Assembly: GCA_022575985.1 (NCBI GenBank) | Contig: JAKSXM010000231.1 | Coordinates: 6,264,501-6,328,500 of the forward strand | Direction of reading: 5' to 3' | Source: Anagrus nilaparvatae | Taxonomy: Eukaryota > Arthropoda > Insecta > Hymenoptera > Mymaridae | Length of the DNA stretch: 64,000 nucleotides | Part shown: piece by piece, positions 12,016 to 25,241 of the stretch | Numbering within the stretch: position 1 is the stretch's first letter | Layout of the letters: the number at the start of each line of letters is the position of its first letter | Position numbers and translations under genes: made by a program | Notes under the pieces: generated by a model | What the model saw: the letters and a program-made list of their open reading frames with translations, nothing else | What the model was told of the DNA's origin: nothing | The model's database searches: none

Positions 12016-13927
12016 CTTTTAGATTATTTTTACTTAACTGAATTGTTTATGAGCTTTTCGGGCTTCCGTATATTTCATAGAACTGAAAATGAGAAAAATA
12101 TTGATTTACATTTTACAACGTTGATTATTTTGATTTCAATTGTAATAAAAGATTTATTGTTATTTACATAATTATTAAATTCATGAATTGTTCGATTGAT
12201 GTCAAAATTAATTATCATTTTAATAAAAGCTCGCATACCTTTAGGGGCTAATTAAATTTTATATCAATCGAAATATCGATGCATAAAAATATAAAATATC
12301 AGTTACAGAATTAAAAAAAAATTATACTCTTTTAATAAACTTTAATTTTTTGGGATGTTGCACTAACTTCTAAGAAATTAGACACTGTAATTCGTGATTA
12401 ACAAAATTAACAGTTTTAATAAAAAAGACCTAAATACCAATTTTTGAAGTAATTTCAGCCCTTCTTAATAAAAATACATAGTAAAAATATTACGCATTTA
12501 AAAAAACAATATAAAGTTAAAATTTTGTTTTTCTATTGATTTTTAGCATTGAAAAACAAAAGCAAAACTAATTTTGAACGTTGGCTCAGCATTAGTAAAC
12601 AGATACATGAATCATATTTATATAAAAATATCTACCACCCTGTAACTAACTCTCAACGCGTGATTTATAAAAAAAAATTTCATGCAGATTATTATTATTA
12701 TTTTTATTATTTTTTGAAAATTCAGACGTGATTTGAAAAAAAAGAGAGTAGACACAAATGTTACAAAAAAATTGTAAAAAGCAAAGAAACATTTTTTTTT
12801 TGTTAGTGAAAATAGGCAAAAGTTTTTATTCGGGTATAGACAATTGTTAAAAAATATTTCTTTATTTATAAAAAAAAAAAAGTTTAGATTTATTAAAAAG
12901 GAAGTGCATAGAAAAGTTTTTCATCTCAGATAAAAAAAGCTTTGAGTGTAGATAAGAAAAAAAAATTAAAAAATATTTTAAATGTATAGAAAATGTTTTA
13001 TACAGTTTTTTTTTTTTTTTTTTTTTTAAAGTATTATTTTTATTATTAATTATTTTGAGATTTTTCGGTGCATCTTTTAAATTTTTTCCAATGATTAAAA
13101 AAATAAGTCAAGAGTTGTATCAAAAGTTTATTTTTATTGATCGATGAGAATATTTCTCAGGAACGTTGGGTTTTAGCTTTTCACTGGCCCTGAGGCTGCT
13201 GGAATTATTTGGAACGATTGTTGAAAAATAAATTTAATTGGAAGGAAATATCACCTTTAATTTCTAATAACCATTTTTTTCTTAGCATATAACATGTTTA
13301 ACCAAGAATCAATGGAAGAGGCGATTGAAACGAAATTAGAATAATTCAGGTTTAGGGAATAATTTAGCTACACTGAAAAAAAATCCGCTTGCCAGAATTC
13401 TGCTTTTTCCTTTGCAAACAAAGCTTACAGTTCACAAATATTGACCCATATACAAATAAAACTAAATTTAGAAAACTGAAAATTGGTGAAAGAACTTGTA
13501 GTAGATGACAGTGGTTGACGACAATACTAGGAGGTTGGTCTAATAAAGTAAGTAAAGTGTTGGAGTTTTTGGGACCCATGTGCAGGGTTTTTGCTTAATA
13601 TTCTGTATTTATGAGTTTATTGTTTTTTCCTCTCAATTTATCGTAATTACATTAAATTTAAGCAATTACATTTATTAAATTGTTGTTTATAAAATAAATG
13701 TAAATATTTAAATATTTCAAATTAAAAGTTAATTTTACGTATTATTACGCAAATACACAATCAATAATTAATTTTTGTTTTGTACTCTTGGAAACGATAT
13801 CCAAAAATATTTTAATATACTTTAATTATATTTAATAGTTTTCATAAAAAAATAAATAGATATTAAAAAAATTTAATTAAAATTATAATTAATATTAAAA
13901 ATTAATAAGGGGATAATTTGAAGACTA
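12016..13927. other. AT-rich; possible repeat end at 13368
   Basis: Near 13368 the sequence CTACACTGAAAAAAAATC followed by GCCAGAATTC resembles the complement of TTTTTTTTTCAGTGTAGC near 42865, suggesting a dispersed repeat terminus. Otherwise nothing is seen. Confidence 0.4.
13005..13027. repeat. Poly-T tract (over 20 T)
   Basis: An uninterrupted run of T of more than 20 bases, the longest homopolymer noticed. It may be the tail of an old retro-insertion, but no element was recognised beside it. Confidence 0.8.
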
Positions 13928-13965
13928 CCCTGGTAAAAAAAGTAACATAAAAACAACAGAAGTTC
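13928..13965. repeat. CCCTGGTAAAAAAA repeat end, copy 1
   Basis: CCCTGGTAAAAAAAGTAACA followed by AAACAACAGAA. The same string, with two small differences, is at 59398-59436. It looks like a transposon terminus, but no partner end was found. Confidence 0.45.
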
Positions 13966-14141
13966 TGGAATATTTAGCTAAATTTTAGATATTTGGCTGT
14001 TGGAAAAAATTTTTGCTATAGTTAAAGCATATAGAATTAAAAAAGTAAGTCTATTTGGAGAGAAGGCTTAAGTTCAGTATTTTGTATAAGATTGCAAAGG
14101 TGGCTAATAAATAAAATTATTGCTTGAGGTCCAAGAGTAAG

Positions 14142-14192
14142 TTTTTTCGATATAATAAACTGATCCATAACTATATGGTATAAAACACCAAA
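14142..14192. repeat. Remnant similar to the 28920-29912 foldback tip
   Basis: CGATATAATAAACTGATCCA and the bases that follow resemble the right arm of 28920-29912 near 29850-29890 (CAATATAACAAACTCATCCA). Only about 50 bp match. Confidence 0.35.
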
Positions 14193-17100
14193 GAACTAAT
14201 CTTTGACATAGTTTCAGAACAATGTTTTCAAAAAAAATCTACAAAAAAATTCATTAGATTAAATTTAGTCTAAATATGAGCAATAACAGTAAAATTATGT
14301 AATATTATTTTCTATTTATTTTTAATAAAATTTTAAGAAAGATTTTGCTTTTACTAAAAAATTTTTTTTTTATTTATTTTTTTTATAATTTTACATGTAC
14401 CTAGAGTTTAAAAGTAATAAGAAAATGTATATTTTATTTTATACATATGGGTGAATTGTAATAATTATGCAATAAACTAAATAATTGTGATTCAGAGTTA
14501 CAGAAATGATTTTTTAATTATTTCAATAAATAAGAATTATTTTATATTTTATTGCGATTCCGTCAGCAGAAAATAAATAATAATCCGCATAAAATTATAA
14601 TTAATAAAAAAGTAAAAAAAAATTACAATATTTCTTAAAATCATCCATATACCAAACAAAGTATAATATTAAATAGTTTTAATTAAATGCAGCTACATAA
14701 TATTACGATGACTCGTTATAAAATTCTAAAAAATATAACTTTAGATAAAATATAATTTAATTAAATAAAATCGATAAAATTATAAAAAAAATGCTACAAA
14801 AAAAAAATTAAAATTTTAAAAATAATTAAAAAAATAAGCTTTTTTTTTCGATTAAAAAAATTGGTAAAAAATATAAATAATAGAGTCTGTAGTATTTAAT
14901 AAAAAATCTGTGTTTGTAGGCTAGCTTAAAGTTTATTTTTCAATATATTTACAAATAACATATGTCAATACTCTTGAATAAAAAATATTTTTTTTTTAAA
15001 CCAGCACCCTTTTTAATCCTCTTTAATGCACAACAGCAATACATGATATTATTTGTACAAATGAAAAACACAGACACACACACAAACAATTTATTTGTAA
15101 ATAAATAATAAATAATTTTTTTTTGACTTTGGTACATCATTCAGTATTTTCCTATTGTAAATATAGAGAAGTTATAATATTGTATCCTTTACATATGGAC
15201 AAATAATGCCCTCTATGTATGTGACTGGGAGTATTTCAATAGAAAATTATGTCGAGCACATAAATATTGAGAGAAATGGCTTTTGATACTCTACATGAAT
15301 TTCAGTCTATCTCTGTTAATGGATTTTACATTCAAACATGATGATGTTTATCTTCAAAATTAATTAATATTTCTTTTTCCTTTTTTTTTTTTGTTTATTT
15401 ATATGAACAAGTTTTTGAATATTCGTCAAAAGCTTGAATTTTAGCCCTCTTCACTCTAGAACCTCTCGATATTTTATTTAAAAAAAATTTTTCTATTCAG
15501 AGTATATACTTATTATTAGTATGGGTGAATTTTTATGTAAAATATCAAGTTGGCTTTATTTTAATGATTTTTTTTATTTTGAATCGAATTGGTATTGAAT
15601 TTTTTACTTATTTTTTACTTTATCCGAGGCAAAATAAAATTAGTTTTTGGATTGAGATTATTTTTTATTATATAATTATGAAGGGGTAAAAATATTATAA
15701 AGGAGGTAAAAACTATCCTTAAAATAAGAAATTCTTCGTTTACCAAAGTTTTATATGGACCGCAAACATTCCAGTTTTTGTGCAAACACAACCAAAATGC
15801 GTGGAACTGGATTACTTACAGCTAAGGGCTAGGTATAATGCATAAGTGTTACGCAACATAAAAAATACAATTGCTATTTTTATATAACCCAAAATATTTT
15901 GATAAACCCGGATTATTACAAGTCCCTATAAATCTAAAATATTTTAAGTTATCCTAAACCAGAATTAATTTAAGTACTATTTGCCCCCCCCCCTGATAAG
16001 AATATTGACCCAACAAAAAATGGTTGACTTTAAAAAAAAAAAAATAATTGGTAAATTTGAACACCTAGAAAAAGCGCGATTTTTAAGCTCTCTTGGCACC
16101 TCCTATAACTGCCCTAAAAAACTTTTTTTTTTAAGGTAAAAAAATAAATAACGAAAAAATTGGATTAACAATGCCACAACTCAGTTGCGGGCCAATATAT
16201 TTAAATTACACATCAGTTTATGCTGAAATCTACCCCCCAAAAAGTATGAAAGTAATAATGTGTAAGATTGCAAGGTAAAAATTATTCTTTGTTTTTCAGG
16301 TTTTCCGTTTAAAAATTTTTCCGAAATCTCAGAAACCATTTTTTAAATTGCATTTTTATCCATATTTTTTGCAAACGCTTCCAGACTGAACTAAAAGCTT
16401 TAATAAATTTCCTATTTCGAAATTTTTCTAAAAATAAACAAAAAATATGAAAATTAAATTAAAATAAAGTTTTATTAAACAAGTTTAATGAATTATAAAA
16501 ATTTCAAAGCATTAAAAGTTTAAATCGATGATTTTAATGGAAATTTTATTTAGCTTAAATAAAAAATTAAAACAAAAATAAAATTAATTATTTGGTATAA
16601 AGTTTTAATTAAACAAATTTTAATTTAAAAACAAAAATATTGTATTAACAAAAATTTATCACAATAAAAAATAAACAAAAACTGTAATAAACATAAATAT
16701 TTTATTAAATCTCTTTTAAACTTTTGTAACAATATTATTAATAATAAATTTATGCATTTATAAAATAATGGAGTTTCCAAGCTAACTAATTATGTTTAGA
16801 CTCTGTATTATGTTTTAATGTTCTTGATCCTCTTTCAAAAATATTATTTTCATTAAGCACTTTATACTGATTTACAATATGATAATAAAATACAATTTTA
16901 TTTTTAATTTAGTAGGCAATTTTCGAAAATTTAATTTTCTGCTTGTAAGAGGTTCTTTTCAAGTTGGAGAGAGTCAATTTTGAAGAATTATTTGGAAGTA
17001 AGAAGGTTTTAAACATTTTGTTTTTAGCTTTTTAATGAGCTTTTTAGAGATTTTACACTAATTACATTTTCGAATAAATACGTTTATTTTTAAAGCAGTA

Positions 17101-17533
17101 GTTTAAAATTTTTTGATGTTTTAAGTGCACTTTGAAAAAATCCTGCTTGCTAAAAAAAATTCTATTAAAATTTTAAATACGTTCACAAATCGTATTCCCA
17201 AACTCTTTTTTGTCAAACATTGTTTTTCCGATATAAAATAATTTTTCTAAAAATTTTTATAAATTTAATTTATTTCTTTTTTAAATTTTACAATTAAATT
17301 TAAAATTTTATAGAAGATTCTACATTTTTGAGATAATTCATTACATCATTGTTTTGTACATAAGTGTGGTAGGAAATTAGAATGTTAAATATTCGCAGTA
17401 TTATACTAATACTCAGTATTTAGTACCCAGTAATGTCCCATAAAGTACTAGTACCTTCTTACGAGCCTTCTCGCCTTCTTATTAAAGTACTCGAACTTTG
17501 AGAACTAGAAGAAACCTATTATATAGCTGTATT
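14193..17533. other. Very AT-rich, no gene seen
   Basis: Long A/T tracts. The 10-C run at 15984 is the only striking feature. Confidence 0.6.
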
Positions 17534-19306
17534 TTAACTCATTAACGCCGGAGCGGAGAGTTTTGGAAATGAGCAAAAATAAGTATATTCCCTTATAGAT
17601 AAGTGGCTAAAAAGTTCATTCTTATAGTAAAATTTCATGCTCTTTCAGAATCTGACATTAGTTTTCACCTACAACCCTTAAAAATACCCTAAATACGGGG
17701 GTGAAAGGGGTAGGTCAGGCATTATTAGGAAATGTTTGGAAAAATCAATGAAAAAAGTATCCAATTTTATTGAAAAATGTTTGAAAATAATATTTTTTAT
17801 GTAAATTTAAGTAAACTTCGTATACATTGAAGTCTCATACATTTTGGCCCTATTTACAACCCTTAAAAGGTGGATAGGGGTGGTACTCCAATCAAAATAC
17901 GGGTTTGGTTGTATTATTACTGACCAACACCAGATTTTTTCTACTATAGGTTTTTGGGGCTCGCCGAACATGAAAATCGGGATAATTTGGCAGACAAATT
18001 GGGGCTTCACCCTTAAATTTGCAAAAACTACCCCCAAAAAGGAGTTTTTTTTACATATTCGCATTTTGAACACTCAGATTTGTACCATACGGGTTTTTTG
18101 GGTCGCTGATTAATAATTTCGACTTCTTTTTCATAAATAATTAAAATTTTACCCCTAAATTAGTTAAAAGTACCCCCCCGAAAAGGGGGTGTTTTTGCTA
18201 TTTTCGTACTTTTAGCATCCAGTATATGCCCATATAGGTTTTTTGGGTCGCTAATCAAGAATTTGGACTCCTTTTTTATGTATAATTAAAATTTCACCCT
18301 TAAAATTTCTAGAACTACCCCAAAAAGTGGCGTTTTTGCTATTTTTGCAATTTGAGCGACCAAAGTACGTTCTTATACGTTTTTTGGGCCACTAATCAAG
18401 AATTTCGACTTCTTTTTCATAAATAATCAATATTTCACCCTTAAAATAGCTAAAAATACCCCTAATATGGGTATATCCTGGACGCTCAAAGTGCGAAAAT
18501 AACAAAAACATCCCATTTAGGGGTACTTTTAACTGCTTTAAGGGTGAAATTTTAATTATATATGAAAAAGGAGTCGAAATTCTTGATTAGTGACCCAAAA
18601 AACCTATATGGGAATATACTGGATGCTAAAAGTACGAAAATAGAAAAAACACCCCCTTTTCGGGGGGGTAGTTTGAACTAATTTAGGGGTGAAATTTTAA
18701 TTATTTATGAAAAAGAAGTCGAAATTATTAATCAGCGACCCAAAAAAGCCGTATGGTGCAAATCTGAGTGCTCAAAATGCGAATATGTAAAGAAAACTCC
18801 TTTTTGGGGGTAGTTTTTGCAAATTTAAGGGTGAATCCCCAATTTCTCTGCCAAATTACCCCGATTTTCGTGTTCAGCGACCCAAAAAACATATAGTAAA
18901 GCAAATCTGGTTTTCGCCAGTGATAATACAACCAAACCCGTATTTTATCTGGAGTACCACCCCTATAAACCTTTTAAGGGTTGTAAATAGGGCCAAAATG
19001 TATGAGACCTCAATGTATACGAAGTTTACTTAAATTTACATAAAAAATATTATTTTTAAACATTTTTCAATAAAATTGGATACTTTTTTCATTGATTTTT
19101 CCAAACATTTCCTAATAATACCTGACCTACCCCTTTCACCCCCGTTTTTAGGGTATTTTTAAGGGTTGTAGGTGAAAACTAATGTCATATTCTGAAAGAG
19201 CATGAAATTTTACTACAAGGATGAACTTTTTAGCCACTTATCTATAAGGGAATATACTTATTTTTGCTCATTTCCAAAACTCTCCGCCCCGGCGTTAATG
19301 AGTTAA
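17534..19306. mobile_element. 1.77-kb palindromic element flanked by TTAA
   Basis: The two ends read TTAACTCATTAACGCCGG and, at the right, its complement. The outermost TTAA (17534-17537 and 19303-19306) would be the target duplication of a piggyBac-type insertion. Arms of over 800 bp are near-complementary throughout, each holding units of about 140 bp that start GGTTTTTTGGGTCGCTAATC (18090, 18237 and a loop unit at 18378). Short ORFs of 67-89 codons appear mirrored in the two arms and are products of the palindrome, not genes. No transposase is seen, so this is a non-autonomous foldback; the superfamily is inferred from the TTAA only. Confidence 0.75.
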
Positions 19307-19355
19307 GATGGAACTTGTTTATAGCGAAGGGTACCTCGGAAATCCGAAAATCAAA

Positions 19356-19367
19356 GGGGGGGGGGGG
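19356..19367. repeat. Poly-G run (12 G)
   Basis: Twelve consecutive G in very AT-rich DNA, 50 bp right of the TTAA palindrome. A run of 10 C at 15984-15993 is the only comparable tract. Confidence 0.85.
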
Positions 19368-22300
19368 TAAAATGAAAAGAATTCAGATTTATAATTAAAT
19401 TATATTAAAATTGTCGAAAAATCTCTGTAAATTTAAGACAGTTAAAATTAATTATGTCCATAAAATTACATAATTATCCTTAAATCTGAGTGAGCATAAC
19501 TAAAAAAGTACGTAAAGTACATAATTAATTAAACAAAAGTGATAACAATTTTATTAACAAACGTAAATCTTTTCACACACATAGATAAAATGCAAATATA
19601 TATAAATAGGTATACGTAAAATTTAACGATATGATAATCAAGTTAAATAATAATAAAAGGGACTTGTAATAGCCTTTCGTATAATACGAGAAATAATAAT
19701 TTCTAAGAGTCATAAAATTATGTAAAATATAAAATGAATAAAACTAATTATGTAATTAAAAGACATAAATTTTTCTAATACTAATCCGAAAGGTTATAGT
19801 GAGGTTAGCGACTTAAAAAATTTAAAAAGGACTAAAAATATATGCAATAAAGTCTGCTCAGTCAAAGATTAAACTAAAATCCGGTATTTGTGGTCATCCT
19901 CTTGTAAGTCAACAAGTTAAACAAGATTTTATTAAATATTTTATCATTTTATTTCATAATTCAACTAAAATAATTTTTAATTTTCATTCTTGATGCAAGA
20001 ATTAGCATTTTAATTCTTTTTAAGTTCAATGTAAATATAAAGAAAAAATTAATGGAAAAGTGAGGTTAGGTATGTATAAATCAATGAAAAAACATTTTGT
20101 AGACATAACTAATAATAATTTGCTCTTTATTTGTAAAAAGATAAAAAATATTTTTTATTTCTATAGACGGTGTTTACGCTCTGATTAAAAAATGAAGGTG
20201 CACACACAGATATGAGCTTTTAGTTTTTTATTTTTCAACGGTAAATTATAACTAATTTTTCTTTTCTAACTTTTTATCAAATTATACGGGAGTGTTCGTG
20301 TTAAGTTTAGAAATTAATTTAGAAAAATTTATATTATCATTTTCTGTTATTTACAGACGTCTGAATTAGATGAATTAGCAATGCTCATATATGAGTAAAG
20401 TTTAAATTTACTTTGCATACTCGGTTTTAGGAAAAGTAATTTAACGATTTTCAACTTGCGTGTATTTAATTTTAATGCTAATTAAATTAAGCTTTTGATG
20501 ATTATAAAGTATTTACTCATAAAACTAGTTACTATCTTTTTAAGTCTGAGCTTATAGAAATAATTCAGATTGATGTCCGTTGTAAAAAAACTAGAACCTA
20601 ATTAATTGTTTTTAAGTAAAACATGGATTTTTTTAAAAAATTTTCATTAAATTTATTATTTTTTAACATATACAATACCGAATAAACTTTCTACAGCATG
20701 CTACGAATTAATAAATTTTAATATCGCGTAAAATAAATAATTTGAGTTTAATAACCGTTTATTGTTATATTGTTTATTGTTATGTTTTACAACATTTTTT
20801 TATTGTTTGTTAATTTACTCTAGCACTAAAAATTAAAATTTCAATACTAAAATTAAGTTTCCATGAAGGGGAAGTTAATAAACATTAGACTAAATCTTAG
20901 AAAATATTAAGAGGAACCACAAAAAATTCGATTTCCATCCTTTTTCTTAGCAACCATTGTTGAACTTGAATTAATAAGGCCTCAAAATCGTTCTTTTTTA
21001 CCGATATATCTTACTATAATAATGAATAAAACTTGCTTTTAATTTATAAACTAAAATAAAATAAAAATTTTTTGGTTTAACTTATTTTCAAAGGAATAAA
21101 CAATTAAACTCATAATTACCCCTGGATAGAGTCGTTTGAAAAGTATAACGCTTGCTGATTAAACTTCGCTGATTTTCCCAAAGATTTATATATGTTTTTG
21201 ATGAAATTTCACCCAACTTTTCAGCTATTTAACAAAGCGTAACAACGCTAAAATTAGGCCCATTTGAATTTTTTCAGTTTTCATAACCATTTTTTGCTAA
21301 CAAATTTATAAAATCAAGTATAGATTTAGAAAAAAAATAGTTTCAAAAGTAAATATTTTATGTTAGTGAATTTTCGGCTGGATATATTAATACAGAGAAA
21401 AAATTAATGAGAATAAATGATGATTTTCCAAAATTCAAGTGTCTCAAGTTCCATTTAAAATATTTTTCACTCATAGGCTTTTCAAAAAATCAAATTATTG
21501 AAAAAAGGTAAAATTCTTCATTTTCCGGCTTCCTGGTACTTGGTAGGCTAAAACTGAAAGCATTCATAATTTATAAATAAAAAATTTGGGGACAATCGGT
21601 GAAGGTCATTCTGTAAAGTTGTACCTATAGCCCTAATAAATAATAAAAATTTACTATTTATTTAATTTACTATTTAAATTTTTCGAACAATAAATAAATG
21701 TAAAAAAAGTTAAAGTTCAACTAAATTATAAAAATCTCAGAATCTTGGTTGGAAAACTGCAATAAAATATGAGATTACGAATTTATTACCGTGAAAATGC
21801 ATAAAATATGATTTTATTAAATAAAAATAAAACTTTTTTATTAGATTAAAATTGATACATAAGCCGAAATTTAGTTCAAAGAGAATTATAATTAACTTTT
21901 AAAAGCTCAAAAAGTTTCTAATTAAAATATTTACAGTAAAAAGTTCAGACCAGTAAACTAAATAATTTTCATAAAAATAAAAAATTAAAAAAACCATATT
22001 TTACACAAATGAAAATAAAATTACGGACAGCCTAATATACAGAAATCAATAACCACGAACCTAAATATCAATTTAAATAATTTAATTTGAAAAGAAAGGC
22101 ACATAGATTTTTATTATTTTCGATTTAACAATTGGTAAACACGGCATTTTAACAATTGAAAAATTTTTTTTATTTTAATTTAAATTTTAATCCGTAAAAG
22201 TTATTTAAATAACGTAATTGAAAATGTCAAGAATGAAAATAAATTTGCAATAAATTGTATTTTACAGTGCATCAGAGAATAATAGTAATAAAGTTTGAAA

Positions 22301-24616
22301 AAAATAAAAGTAAAATAAAATTGAATCAATATCAACCTATTCAGATGGTGTATTTTTTTCTGTTTATCTAAAGAAGCAAGATTACTATTGAAGGAAGCGA
22401 AACATTAACGTGCTCTAGCGTGAAAATCAAATCAACGAAATACTTTTTCTTCAGATAACAATAAACTGCGAGAGAAGAAAGTATCGTAGGGTCCGAGTAC
22501 CAAAAATCGATTGGCTTTGTAATACTCGTCGAATACCAATTAGTTGAGGAGTAACTTACAAGAAGACTTGTGTTTTTTATCTCTTATGTACACGGTAAAT
22601 ATTGTTCTGTGTAATTAGTTATGATAAACTTTTCTGAACTCGGTAATAAATTGGAAGGTCCATATCAATGGTAACGAATTGTTATCTAAACAAATAAATC
22701 CATAGAAAAGCATCGAGTGTATAACTGGAAAAGTTAAATATACTTGGCATCCTGGAGGCTGCACTTGCAAAACTTTAATAGTATTGTTAAAATAAGAAAC
22801 ACGCTGGATTCTACCAACCGTTAAATTGAACTGATAAATTTCTAATGCTTATAATTATTTTCAACACTGGCAATAAAGAGTTAAAGACAAAACTCAACGA
22901 ATCATTAAATTCTATTCAGAGTCTTGAAAAGCAGAGAATGAAAGAATAATAATAGAATTTCAGCTCGTGTCATTTTATTATACAAGTTCGCGGCTTGTTG
23001 GGGAATGATTACTGGCTCGATATACCATGCTGTGCATAAATAGCAAACGACAGACGATTACTCTCGTTCATTCGGCTGCATGAGCTTAAAGCGTAATCGA
23101 TTTAACTTCGCATCGAGATCTTACGAGAGCTTTGAGCGTTAATATAATGAGCGTTACTTAGTTCTATGTGAATCGATGCTTGAAAATTCACTAACTTGTC
23201 GTTACTGGTAAAAGAAACTTGTTTGAAAAAAAAAAGTAATTAAAAATAATAAAAATAAATAAAAATGAACAAACAAACAGGGAAAGCTTTTGGATTAATG
23301 TGTGTAAAGCACAGCGGAGTAAAACACGTATAAATAATTAACGCAGACGTTAGTATAGAAAGCTCTTGTAAAGTCAAATAAAGGGTGCGATTGCGTCACG
23401 TGTCTTTGAAGCTCGCGATAGAGAAATCAGATTTTGAGGTAGGATGTCATTGCATGAATAAATCAAGTCCCGTAAGTTTGTATCTTCTCCTTTAAGATTT
23501 CTCATAGCCCCGGACTAAAGGAGAGTCTATCGATCCATTGGCCTTTTTATTTGCTTCTGAGTTTTCTTATTTCTTTCTTCATTCTGTTTACAGCAATAAA
23601 CCGCAGTTGGAACAATTTAATCCGATCGTTAATTTTTTAGATTCTTTTTCTTCGAGAGTATTTACTAATTGGTCTTCCGTAACAATGGAAGGTAAATAAT
23701 CATATCTGGCTGGAATTTTGGTTATTGAAACAAGAGCCGAGTCTGGGATTTCTCGACGCGTAATTCGAAAATTCCAAACGAAAAGCTCGTTAATTTGAAA
23801 ATGCCTAGGGATATAACCTCTTGGTCGGATTGGAATTCGATGCTCGCTTCAACGAGTTTCCCGTCTCTCTTTTAATAAATCGAGATTATGGGCAAACAAT
23901 AATAACATAAGACAGACTAAAGAAAAGACATTACCACAATTACTTAACCCGTCTCATTTTCATTATTAAACTATTGATCTTTGTCTCATTAAGCAAACAT
24001 CATCTAGATAATGCATATTTGTACTTAACTAAGATCATCGAGATAGATAAACAGAAATAAATGGTAAAACTAGTCGATCAAGAATAATACGAAAAATCAG
24101 AGTAAAAAACTTGCTTTTTTACGCATTTTCCTTGATGGATTTTTTATGTCCAGACCTTTTTATAATAGACTCGAGTTTTTTCTCTTTTTTTTTTTACCTC
24201 GTAGTATCTTTTAAAAAAATCATTAACTTTTCTCTTTAATACGTAAAAGTCTCCCTTGGTAATTTATACTTTAAAAGGAGAATGTAATAAAAAGGTCTTT
24301 AAAAAATTTTTTAATATACAAGAACGATATTATTAATTTGAAAAAAGATTTCTGAAAGCTCGCTGTTATTGTTTTTCTTCTCAAAGAGCAAATAAATTTT
24401 ACTACGAAAATGACAATAAAGTTAAATTTATTTGAATTAAAGTTTAATAAAAATTAATATAAGCAAAAAGTAATTTTTCAATTTTTTTGACTTTTAAAAG
24501 GATTGTAAGGCTTTGCTCTTTACGAGAATAAAATCGAGAGAGGAATTTTTTTTTCAGTATATAAGAAAAATGTAAAATCAATATATTTACAGAGTCATTC
24601 TATGTCAATTTTTTGT
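19368..24616. other. No gene seen; more complex stretch at 22960-23480
   Basis: Mostly AT-rich. From about 22960 to 23480 composition is more balanced and free of repeats, with words such as CATCGAGATCTTACGAGAGC. This could be a regulatory element or UTR, but no open frame with splice sites was found. Confidence 0.4.
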
Positions 24617-24635
24617 TGTGTGTGTGTGTGTGTGT
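24617..24635. repeat. (TG)n microsatellite
   Basis: About 9 TG dinucleotides, 180 bp upstream of the CACTG MITE copy 2. Confidence 0.85.
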
Positions 24636-24816
24636 ACTCTACTTTTATGTAGCTTTTATTATTTGATTTAACATGTTTTTTTATGTAAATTTACGTTATT
24701 TTAATATTAAACTAAATGTTTTTTATTTTTTTAATATATTAAAGAGTATGGATTGGTTTAAATAAGTATGAAGTTAAATTTTTCAGGATCTAAGACAGAT
24801 TTTTTACTCCCAACTA

Positions 24817-25241
24817 CACTGCAAAAAATAACTTTCTTAGATTTACAAAGAAAATAGAATTTTTTCAAAAAATTAGTGAATTTTCAAAAAAATTTGTAAA
24901 TATTCGATAAAAATCGTAAATTTACTAAATTAAGTACATTATTGAAAAATTCGAGAATTCTCGATTTTTTTTTGTGATTTTACGAAAAAAGTTGTAAATT
25001 CACAACTATTTTTCGTAAATTTACAACTATTTTTGTAAATTTTCGAAAAAAAATTGTCAATTATCCATTTTTCTTGCGAATTCACAAAAAAAATCGAGAA
25101 TATTCGAATTTTTTGTTAATATTCTGAATTTAGTAAGTATAAAATTTTTTTCGAGCATTTACAAATTTTTTTGAAAATTTACTAATTTTTCGAAAATGTT
25201 CTAATTTTTTTGTTAATATTAGAAAGTTACTTTTTACAGTG
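24817..25241. mobile_element. CACTG-ended foldback MITE, copy 2 (425 bp)
   Basis: Starts CACTGCAAAAAATAACTTTC and ends GTTACTTTTTACAGTG. It aligns along its length with the copy at 8441-8842 when one is reverse-complemented, so the two lie in opposite orientations. It is flanked by TA on each side, and is non-coding. Confidence 0.85.

Noticed and set aside
17807..18113. Overlapping 88-89 codon frames on both strands, with a related 67-codon frame at 18728-18931
   Set aside because: They lie in the arms of the 17534-19306 palindrome, so the same sequence is read twice as mirror images; no protein family resemblance.
18090..18480. Regular direct units of about 140 bp considered as a CRISPR-like or satellite array
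   Set aside because: Units are long, diverged, lack spacer structure, and are part of a palindromic element in eukaryotic DNA.
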